A stretch of 10,998 nt of DNA from Baffinella frigidus (Eukaryota; Cryptophyceae; Cryptomonadales; Baffinellaceae), in contig MU646309.1 of assembly GCA_026770585.1 (NCBI GenBank), positions 1,675,952 to 1,686,949 on the forward strand, read 5' to 3'. Of the stretch, positions 6,576 to 10,998 are shown piece by piece. The notes under the pieces were generated by a model. It saw only the letters and a list, made by a program, of their open reading frames with translations, was not told where the DNA came from and searched no databases. The position numbers and the translations under genes are program-made. Within the stretch, counting starts at the first letter, position 1. Each line of letters opens with the position of its first letter.

Positions 6576-6754
6576 CCACTCGAGAATGCGAAAGGGACCT
6601 ATGTAGGTGTGGGGATGTAATCATTTGTACCAGGATAGGGAATTCCAACCTCGTGACTGTGCTAATTTCGCATAGTCACGTGACCAATCTCACGAAAATT
6701 ACTACACCAATGTTAAAAATCTTTTCAACAGGCCCATGTAGCGTTCTCGCGTGG
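6576..6754 (+). mobile_element. Family A element, diverged subfamily A', copy A4
   Basis: A 179-bp relative of family A whose ends changed together: CCACTCGAGAATGCG on the left and GCGTTCTCGCGTGG on the right. CA flanks both sides (6574-6575 and 6755-6756). Internal landmarks align with the main family (TGTGGGGATGTAATCATTTG against GTGGGGATGTTAAATTTAG; ATTACTACACC). The core is a looped stem, CGTGACTGTGC-7 nt-GCATAGTCACG (6652-6680), followed by TGACC, unlike the loopless 38-nt palindrome of A1-A3, A5, A6 and A8. Copy A7 belongs to the same subfamily. Confidence 0.85.
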
Positions 6755-6764
6755 CAGGGCTCCA

Positions 6765-6874
6765 CTCTTCTTTATTACTCCGATTCAGGTCCTAAAACAG
6801 GCCCTTGAGCCTTGCGTTGAGTGATACAAAAGTCCATGAGCCTTAAGAAACGGGCCCGCCTCAGAGACAAGAGC
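6765..6874 (-). mobile_element. Repeat E, copy E2 (inverted relative to E1)
   Basis: The complement of this segment matches 5093-5203, with one mismatch over the 58 bp nearest its right side. It is bracketed by an 11-bp direct repeat GGGCTCCACTC (6757-6767 and 6885-6895) that overlaps its left edge by 3 bp. This may be a target duplication or chance. It begins about 10 bp after A4. Confidence 0.8.
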
Positions 6875-6906
6875 TATAATGGCTGGGCTCCACTCAAAAG
6901 GCTACG

Positions 6907-6933
6907 GGTCACCGTCGTCCCCGGATTTCCGGG
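6907..6933. repeat. GGTCAC plus CCCGGA/TCCGGG hairpin module
   Basis: GGTCACCG is followed at 6920-6933 by CCCGGA-TT-TCCGGG, a 6-bp stem. The same association occurs in K, C3 and 10347-10373. GGCTACGGG just upstream looks like a decayed B/C/K-type end, but no right end was found, so this is probably a fragment. Confidence 0.55.
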
Positions 6934-7065
6934 AGATCCGTGGCCATTTCCTTGTTTTAAATTGATTTTAAAACCACTTATTGTTTGTAAGTTGTGTACC
7001 GGGTCGCGTCCAATTATGTCCTCCTTCAACCATTGTTTTTTGCATGACAAAGCTGGATATGTTGG

Positions 7066-7219
7066 TAGATAGACAGACAGGTAGACAGATAGATAGATAG
7101 ATAGATAGATAGATCAATAGATAGATAGATAGATAGAAAGACAGGCAGACAGATATATATATATTGTATATAAATTATATTATATATATGTATATTATAT
7201 ATATATATATATATAATAT
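7066..7219. repeat. GATA/CAGA and AT-rich compound microsatellite
   Basis: TAGA/CAGA tetranucleotides run from 7066 to about 7152 and pass into a nearly pure AT dinucleotide tract to 7219. The low-complexity open frames on both strands (runs of I, Y, S and L) come from this tract and are not genes. Confidence 0.97.
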
Positions 7220-7230
7220 TCTTCTCCTGC

Positions 7231-7395
7231 TCAAACGGCGGGCTACGAAGGAATTTTCGTGTCAATTCTGCCCGACTTTCCGTTACCTTATCCGTAGGAA
7301 CCCCCCATATGTCCCTACGGTATTACCTACCGTAGGGCCTGTGGATTATTCTCTAGGGATTTGTTCACGAAATCGCTTCGAAGTCCGCAGTGTGG
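7231..7395 (+). mobile_element. Family B element, copy B3
   Basis: Ends GGCGGGCTACGAAGGAATTT and ATCGCTTCGAAGTCCGCAG then TGTGG, 165 bp, the same length as B1. The core hairpin CCCTACGGTA-TTACC-TACCGTAGGG (7313-7337) has 10-bp arms. An upstream CCGTAGG can compete for the same strand, as in B1. It lies directly between the AT microsatellite and A5. Non-coding. Confidence 0.87.
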
Positions 7396-7406
7396 GAGGA
7401 CGCGGG

Positions 7407-7614
7407 CGACTCGAGGCTGGAAGAGGGAGTATTGTAAATGTGGGGATGTTAAATTTAGTACCAGTCACGGGCAGGCTTGGTCACGTTACTGGGGGAAATC
7501 CCCCAGTAACGTGACCAAACACCCCTATTTGTGTGAATTACTACACCCACCTTTTTTTCTTCACTTGTTAAAGAATCCCAGTTTTAAAATGGTCGCATTT
7601 CTAGCCTCGAGTGG
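7407..7614 (+). mobile_element. Family A element, copy A5
   Basis: A 208-bp copy with left end CGACTCGAGGCTGGAAGAG and right end CTAGCCTCGAGTGG. The central palindrome (7479-7516) has inner arm TACTGGGGGAA / ATCCCCCAGTA, mismatched only at the central pair. The right end merges with the left end of A6, so there is no separate flank to test for a duplication on that side. Confidence 0.92.
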
Positions 7615-7823
7615 ACTCAAGGCTGGAAGAGGGGGCATTTTAAATGTGGGGATGTGAAATTTAGTACCAGTCACGGGCAGGATTGGTCACGCAGCTGCCG
7701 TATATACGGGAGCTACGTGTCAAAAAGCGCCTATTTATGTGCAAAATTCCTACACACCGCTTTTTTTCTTCACTTGTAAAGGAATTCCTGTTTTAAAATA
7801 GTCACATTTGTAGCCTCGAGTGG
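7613..7823 (+). mobile_element. Family A element, copy A6, head-to-tail with A5
   Basis: A 211-bp copy starting GGACTCAAGGCTGGAAG, whose first two bases overlap A5's terminal GG, and ending TAGCCTCGAGTGG. The central palindrome (7685-7722) is more degraded than in other copies (GGTCACGCAGCTGCCGTAT against ATACGGGAGCTACGTGTCA). Its tip, CGTATATACGGGAGCT, is that of A3, so A3 and A6 are probably sister copies. The junction lacks the two spacer bases expected between two independent insertions. Confidence 0.9.
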
Positions 7824-7925
7824 CGGGGGCACCTTTTTGTGAGTCTTGGGTGAAGACAGGCCAGGTTTCACTCGAAATAGATTCGCGCCTGCGGCCTCGT
7901 CCCATGCTGACATGGCTCCCTCTGG

Positions 7926-8175
7926 TGTGGGGTTTAGGGTTTAGGGTTTAGGGTTTAGGGTTTGGGGTTTAGGGTTTAGGGTTGAGGGCTTAGGGTTTAG
8001 GGTGTAGGGTTCAGGGTGTAGGGTTGAGGGTGTAGGGTTGAGGGTTTAGGGTTTAGGGTTTACGGTTTGGGCTGTAGGATTCAGGGATTAGGGTTCAGGG
8101 TGTAGGGTTTAGGGTTTAGAACAGGTCTAGGGCTTAGAAAGGTTTAGAAAAGGTCTAGGGCTTAACCAGGGTCTG
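7926..8175 (+). repeat. Degenerate telomere-like tract 3
   Basis: It begins with near-perfect TTTAGGG units and degrades rightwards through TGTAGGG and TTGAGGG, ending near 8119. Remnants such as GGTCTAGGGCTTAG follow, repeated twice, up to about 8175. The G-rich strand is on +. Confidence 0.92.
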
Positions 8176-8205
8176 GTCCGTCGATCGATGCGTTCGATGC
8201 CGATC

Positions 8206-8270
8206 TCGCGAAAGATATTTATCTTTCGCGAAAATTAGATAATCATCTTTCACGAAAAAAATCGTGAAAG
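8206..8270. repeat. Two adjacent hairpins sharing CGAAAG motif
   Basis: TCGCGAAAGATA-TT-TATCTTTCGCGA (8206-8231) is a perfect 12-bp stem. CTTTCACGA-6 nt-TCGTGAAAG (8247-8270) is a perfect 9-bp stem. ATCTTTC(G/A)CGAAAA is common to both, so one may derive from the other. They lie immediately before C3; the second also overlaps C3's inferred left end. Confidence 0.9.
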
Positions 8271-8426
8271 GGGTGGGCTACAAGGGTTTCGTTGACCCCG
8301 GATTCCGGGGTGTACCGTGACCAATTTGCATGAGAAAAATCCTTCAAGTTCTTTGGCTTAAGGTGAGTTGACTTTTGATGAAAGGTTAGTTGACTTTTGA
8401 TGAAAGGTTCGTAGTCCTCCGTGTGG
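8265..8426 (+). mobile_element. Family C element, copy C3 with 22-bp duplication
   Basis: Left GGTGGGCTACAAGGGTTTCG and right GGTTCGTAGTCCTCCGTGTG then G match C1 and C2. A perfect hairpin ACCCCGGA-T-TCCGGGGT (8295-8311) precedes ACCGTGACCAATTTGCAT. The segment GTTGACTTTTGATGAAAGGT (plus two bases) is tandemly duplicated at 8367-8388 and 8389-8410. This accounts for the extra length over the 138 bp of C1 and C2. The extreme left end is diverged, so the start is approximate. Non-coding. Confidence 0.85.
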
Positions 8427-8476
8427 ACGCCCTCTCACAAAAACTCGATGCCGGTAGACCGAGGAAATCGCGCGAT

Positions 8477-8837
8477 CCACACGAGGCTACTCTTGTGACC
8501 AGATGCCTAGGTCAATTATTGGACCACTGCCCAGAAACGCCAAAAGTCAGGTATTGGTCACGTACCTGCACGCTTTCCGTGCAGGCTTTCCCACAAACCC
8601 CTAAAACGCCCATTTATTATGTACGCATGAGTAGCCTCCACTCGAGAATGCTAGAGGGGCCTATTTGCATGTAGGGTTGTAAATATTTGTACCAGGGTAA
8701 GGTAAAGTAACCTCCTGACTGTGCAATTTGAGCAGAGTCACGTGACCATTGAACGAAAGTTACTACACAAATGCCCTCTTTTAAAAGCACGTCGGTTTTA
8801 AATAGGCCCCTCTAGCATTCTCGGGTGGCTTGTGTGG
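8477..8837. mobile_element. Inverted-repeat element N, right end split by A7
   Basis: The left end reads CCACACGAGGCTACTC (8477-8492). The right end is broken: GAGTAGCCT (8629-8637), then A7, then CT and TGTGTGG (8831-8837). Deleting A7 with one CT gives GAGTAGCCTTGTGTGG, whose complement CCACACAAGGCTACTC matches the left end at 15 of 16 positions. Inside are GGTCACGTA followed by a perfect stem CCTGCACG-CTTTC-CGTGCAGG (8565-8585). Without A7, N is about 168 bp. Its CCACAC ends resemble those of families B and C. The open frame 8390-8674 crosses C3, N and A7 and is not a gene. Confidence 0.85.
8638..8828 (+). mobile_element. Family A element, subfamily A', copy A7, nested in N
   Basis: A 191-bp sister of A4, with ends CCACTCGAGAATGCTAGAG and CTCTAGCATTCTCGGGTGG style inverted repeats. 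It is flanked by CT on both sides (8636-8637 and 8829-8830). The core stem GACTGTGC...GCAGAGTC (within about 8717-8740) is weaker than in A4 and is followed by ACGTGACC. Its insertion into the right inverted end of N is exactly reconstructable, the best evidence here that family A moves with a 2-bp duplication. Confidence 0.92.
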
Positions 8838-8844
8838 AAAGAGG

Positions 8845-8860
8845 GTGCGCTTTCGCGCAC
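8845..8860. repeat. GTGCGC-TTTC-GCGCAC hairpin
   Basis: A perfect 6-bp GC stem with a 4-nt loop just outside the right end of N. A second weak stem GGGAC...GTCCC follows at about 8876-8897. There is no trailing T run, so a terminator reading is not supported. Confidence 0.75.
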
Positions 8861-8995
8861 ACAAAACTACTTTCGGGACAAGACCGATTCAGTCCCGCTA
8901 TATCAGGCTTTCTACGCCGAAGATAAGTGTGCATATGCTATTTTAGGCATACAATGATGTCAGCTTACGCCTTTTTATGTGGACAGATTCTGGTA

Positions 8996-9037
8996 CCGTG
9001 ATGAAAACGCTTTGTGTTCCGTGATGAAAACGCTTTG
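8996..9037. repeat. 19-bp direct repeat CCGTGATGAAAACGCTTTG
   Basis: Two identical copies at 8996-9014 and 9019-9037, 23-bp period. GATGAAAA resembles the TTGATGAAAGG segment of family C, but no other part of that family is present. Confidence 0.85.
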
Positions 9038-9556
9038 GAAAGAGGATCCCTCGCGTCCCAAACACACGTCCCGAACACACTTCCCAAGTGTATACAACAC
9101 CTAGCTCTGCCCGCGTAAAGTTGGGCACGCCATTATTACTTTTAGAGCAGAGATTCCAGTACACATTGAACGTCCGTCTACGTCTAAATTTATTGTACGG
9201 CCTGCCGACCTTGATTCGGGCTGAGCTGGAACACACTCTCTGGACACCATGCAACCACACGAGGCACAACCATCCCCTCCAAAAGACACACTCGCCCACA
9301 GAAACCCCTTCCACAGATCCTAGGACCTAGGAATGAACCTAGAAATGAGTCCCACGACGTGTGTCAGTTGAAGCTTCAAAGGCTAGAGTCACAGCCAGGG
9401 AGGCGAGTGGGGGCTCCCACCACTGATCCGACACATGCCTCATCACCCTCACCATCTCCACCCGCCACACCTCCTCCCAATCACCCCCCCACACACACCC
9501 GCCTCCCGTCGGAGGGCCGAACATATCACTCCGGAGGGCTGGTGGTGCATACACTA
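9038..9556. other. Low-repeat stretch, nothing recognised
   Basis: This is the longest interval without an element. Around 9040-9330 the sequence is ordinary mixed composition. Around 9410-9500 it is C-rich (CACCCTCACCATCTCCACCC type), giving proline/serine/threonine-rich open frames on + that look like low-complexity artefacts. Opposing frames of 80-123 codons at 8943-9330 lack domains. If the window holds unique host sequence or a decayed gene, this is a likely place, but I see no positive evidence. Confidence 0.5.
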
Positions 9557-9718
9557 ATAGGGTAACGGCCTGAAAATGAGGTAGTCAGGCCTACGGCATT
9601 GCCTAGGACCTCCTACCGAAGGCCGAGACTTTTTGGTCCTAGGATCCCTCGGCCTACGGTAGGAGGTCCTAGGCAATGCCGTATGCCTAACTACCCCATT
9701 TTCAGGCCGTTAGCCTAT
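9557..9718. mobile_element. Long hairpin element H (162 bp)
   Basis: Arms of about 70 bp pair almost completely: left ATAGGGTAACGGCCTGAAAA onward through GCATTGCCTAGGACCTCCTA to GGCCGA; right TCGGCC...TAGGAGGTCCTAGGCAATGC through CCATTTTCAGGCCGTTAGCC to TAT. The mismatches are scattered, and the loop (about 22 nt, GACTTTTTGGTCCTAGGATC) is short. The fold is long enough to be a foldback transposon, a small-RNA precursor or an assembly-relevant palindrome. No coding sequence. CCTAGGACCTAGG at 9318-9330 resembles its loop, perhaps by chance. Confidence 0.93.
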
Positions 9719-9821
9719 GAACACGAACGGTCCACAATAACTAGCCATTCCTCACCCTGCCCTCCTTGGTGAGAGAAGAATGGGCAGAACTCGTGGCGGG
9801 AAAGGAACCCCTGCTCCCTCC

Positions 9822-10031
9822 ACGCAGGAGGCTGGAAAGGGGAGCATCTTAAATGTGTGGTTGTTCAATTTAGTACCAGTCACGGGCAGGCCTGGTCACG
9901 TATCTAACAGATTTCTGTCAGATACGTGACCAAACGCCCCTATTTGTGTGAAAATTACTACACACCTCTTTTTTCCTTCACTTGTAAAAGAATCCCTGTT
10001 TTAAAATAGTCACACTTCTAGCCTCCAGTGG
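9822..10031 (+). mobile_element. Family A element, copy A8 with altered ends
   Basis: The body is a standard family A copy: TTTAGTACCAGTCACGGGCA, then a 38-nt palindrome at 9894-9931 (inner arm ATCTAACAGAT / TTCTGTCAGAT, with one central mismatch and one G-T pair), and TTTTAAAATAGTCACACTTC. The ends differ from other copies yet match each other: GCAGGAGGCTGG on the left, AGCCTCCAGTGG on the right (GGAGGCT against AGCCTCC in place of CGAGGCT against AGCCTCG). CC flanks both sides if the start is placed at 9822. CCACACAGGAGGCTACC follows at once (10032-10048) and resembles A8's own left end and the left end of N. Confidence 0.88.
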
Positions 10032-10076
10032 CCACACAGGAGGCTACCAGGGCCCGGATAACTCATGCTGGGGCCT
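10032..10076. other. Orphan CCACACAGGAGGCTACC end
   Basis: The sequence after A8 begins like the left end of N (CCACACGAGGCTACTC) with a small change. I found no matching right end in the window, so it may be a truncated element or the left end of a larger one containing M and the palindrome at 10356. Confidence 0.45.
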
Positions 10077-10082
10077 CGATTT

Positions 10083-10226
10083 CTAGCTCTGTATCACTCT
10101 GGTCGGTGAAATTTTCTCAAGTGAGCATGCTAGGGTTGCGGTTCAAATCCGCCAACTTTGGAGCGGGAAAGAGCCCGGGTTCACCAACTCGGTGGGCCCA
10201 AAAAGACTGAATGAGACAGAGCTAGC
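10083..10226. mobile_element. Inverted-repeat element M
   Basis: CTAGCTCTGT (10083-10092) and ACAGAGCTAG (10217-10226) are perfect inverted ends. Pairing continues imperfectly inward (ATCACTC against GAATGAG; GTCGGTGAA against TTCACCAAC). The centre GCGG-TTCAAAT-CCGC looks like a tRNA T-arm, but no tRNA can be built around it. The ends match the arm start of the palindrome at 4713-4865. Confidence 0.65.
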
Positions 10227-10346
10227 GATGTGCCGAAATCAACCTGCCTCCTCACTTTCGGATACACCACCCGTTCCACGCGAAAGACTACAGAGACCAC
10301 TATTGAACTGGAATTGGATCCCTTGCTTCAGGTCGCACCGGGAAAT

Positions 10347-10373
10347 GGTCACGTTGCCCCGGATATCCGGGGC
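10347..10373. repeat. GGTCACG plus perfect GCCCCGGATATCCGGGGC palindrome
   Basis: An 18-bp perfect palindrome at 10356-10373 stands directly after TGGTCACGTT. CCGTAGTGTTCTCAGCGGG at 10385-10403 resembles the right end of K (CCGTACTATTCTCAGTGG), so this is probably the right half of a second K element. No left end was found. Confidence 0.75.
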
Positions 10374-10435
10374 AGACGGTACCCCGTAGTGTTCTCAGCG
10401 GGTCCTCCGACGCCAGAGGGCTCGAGGGAAACCGA

Positions 10436-10560
10436 AAGTTGACATGTATTAGCCAACTATGTCAACTTACGCCAACTTCAGTTGACACATATGAGTTCAC
10501 TTATGTAACACACGTATACATACGTGTGTGCTAACCATGTCAACTTACCCTTACACATGA
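10436..10560. repeat. Cluster of AGTTGAC/GTCAACT inverted motifs and hairpins
   Basis: AAGTTGACAT (10436-10445) and ATGTCAACTT (10459-10468) form a perfect 10-bp stem. AGTTGACACAT follows near 10480, and CATGTCAACTTACC near 10536. Between them ACACACGTAT-AC-ATACGTGTGT (10508-10529) is a second perfect 10-bp stem. The same GTCAACTT string makes up the 18-bp minisatellite at 3134-3204. Confidence 0.85.
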
Positions 10561-10561
10561 C

Positions 10562-10790
10562 AACACGCCTTATCCACGCCAGATCTCCCGCCGTTGACTT
10601 TAGGTTCCAGGGGATTCCCCCTGAAAGAAGTGGATGTTTTGAGGCCTCTGGCGTGGTGACCTTGCCACTTGGGAGAACACAACGGCGGTCTCCTCTTCCC
10701 ACCCGCCCCCTGATTCGCACCGTCATAGACACTTGTCGTCAAAGGAGGAAGAGCTCCCCCCACCACATCATCTTCTTCGAACTCGTCCTC
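10562..10790. other. No feature recognised
   Basis: No repeat family, hairpin of note or RNA gene was found. Three overlapping short open frames on both strands are without domains. Confidence 0.5.
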
Positions 10791-10949
10791 CTAGGGTTCA
10801 GGGTTTAGAGTTTAGGGTTTGGGGGTTTAGGGTGTAGGGTTGGGGGTGAAGGGTTTATGGTTTAGGGTTTAGGGTTTAGGGTTTAGGGTTTGGGGTTGAG
10901 TGTTGAGGGTTTAGTGTTTAGTGTTTAGGGGTTAGGGGTTGGGGTTTAG
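10791..10949 (+). repeat. Degenerate telomere-like tract 4
   Basis: AGGGTTCAGGGTTTAGAG leads into TTTAGGG units, best preserved around 10860-10890, decaying to TTTAGTG and GGGGTTAGG variants before ordinary sequence resumes near 10950. Same orientation as tracts 1-3. Confidence 0.92.
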
Positions 10950-10998
10950 ATTTTAGAGTGTACATCCTCTGCTCCTTCGTCGTCGCTATGCACTTGGA

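Noticed and set aside
6757-6895. 11-bp GGGCTCCACTC direct repeat as a firm target duplication of E2
   Set aside because: The left copy overlaps the aligned edge of E2 by 3 bp and copy E1 has no comparable flanking repeat. Kept only as a possibility.
7026-7265. Low-complexity frames rich in I, Y, S and L
   Set aside because: Translations of the GATA/AT microsatellite.
8845-8897. Rho-independent terminator at the GTGCGC-TTTC-GCGCAC hairpin
   Set aside because: No T run follows, there is no gene upstream, and the context is eukaryotic repeat DNA.
8943-9330. Opposing open frames of 123 codons (-) and 80 codons (+)
   Set aside because: They overlap on opposite strands, show no domain or plausible signal, and include the 19-bp direct repeat. 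There is no support for a gene on either strand.
446-10031. CRISPR array from the evenly repeated family A copies
   Set aside because: The repeats are about 200 bp with irregular spacing of 0-2.3 kb and inverted ends, in eukaryote-like DNA. No cas gene or direct-repeat/spacer structure is present.
10083-10160. tRNA gene suggested by the B-box-like GGTTCAAATCC at 10140-10150 and a T-arm-like stem
   Set aside because: The seven bases 3' of the T-arm (AACTTTG) have no complementary acceptor strand upstream, and no D-arm or anticodon arm can be placed. The stem is better explained as the centre of inverted-repeat element M.

Overview
This window looks like repeat-dominated, essentially gene-free nuclear DNA from a eukaryote, most likely subtelomeric or another heterochromatic region. 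Four large blocks of degenerate telomere-like heptamers (TTTAGGG with TGTAGGG, TTGAGGG, TTCAGGG and TTTGGGG variants) lie at about 774-1627, 5944-6402, 7926-8119 and 10791-10949. All four carry the G-rich strand on +. The TTTAGGG type is known from land plants, many algae, dinoflagellates and their relatives, and oomycetes, so the sequence narrows the host only to that broad range. No reading frame has a recognisable domain, and the longest open frames run through palindromes and repeats. I therefore call no protein-coding gene, rRNA or convincing tRNA.

The rest is a patchwork of short (about 80-480 bp) non-coding elements with terminal inverted repeats (TIRs), i.e. MITE-like or foldback elements, in several families. 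Family A (8 copies, about 180-212 bp, ends CCACTCGAG...CTCGAGTGG) is at 446, 2187, 4061, 6576, 7407, 7613, 8638 and about 9822. Family B (ends CCACACAGCGG...) is at 3261, 5344, 7231, plus an internally deleted inverted copy at 5236. Family C (138 bp, ends CCACACGGTGGGC...) is at 2690, 4905 (minus) and about 8265. Other foldback elements are L (1730-1908), G (2427-2588), K (3449-3578), F (4057-4410), D with its inner palindrome (4425-4904), E (5093 and, inverted, 6765), N (8477-8837), H (9557-9718) and M (10083-10226). Between them lie minisatellites, microsatellites and short hairpins.

Three observations stand out. First, six family A copies carry a central palindrome of exactly 38 nt. Its outer 8 bp per arm (GGTCACGT) is nearly invariant, while the inner about 11 bp differs from copy to copy and yet remains largely self-complementary within each copy. 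Second, A copies are flanked by identical 2-bp sequences (CA, AC, CA, CT in four cases). Removing two of them (A7 and A3, each with one 2-bp copy) restores the interrupted inverted end of another element (N and F), which is good evidence for real, nested insertions. Third, otherwise different families share the GGTCACGT motif beside a central hairpin, suggesting one mobilisation machinery or host factor acting on many families. No transposase is encoded here, so all are presumably non-autonomous.

Nothing here behaves as a pathway or operon. Layout: 1-445 microsatellite and small repeats; 446-657 A1; 740-1627 telomere-like higher-order array; 1675-2070 foldback L and small repeats; 2187-2876 A2, G and C1 in a minisatellite; 3134-3578 minisatellite, B1, K; 4057-5504 dense cluster F/A3/D/C2/E/B; 5763-6499 small repeats, telomere-like block, 20-bp minisatellite; 6576-7823 A4, E, GATA/AT microsatellite, B3, tandem A5-A6; 7926-8860 telomere-like block, C3, N with nested A7; 8996-9718 low-information DNA then hairpin H; 9822-10529 A8, M and palindromes; 10791-end telomere-like block.
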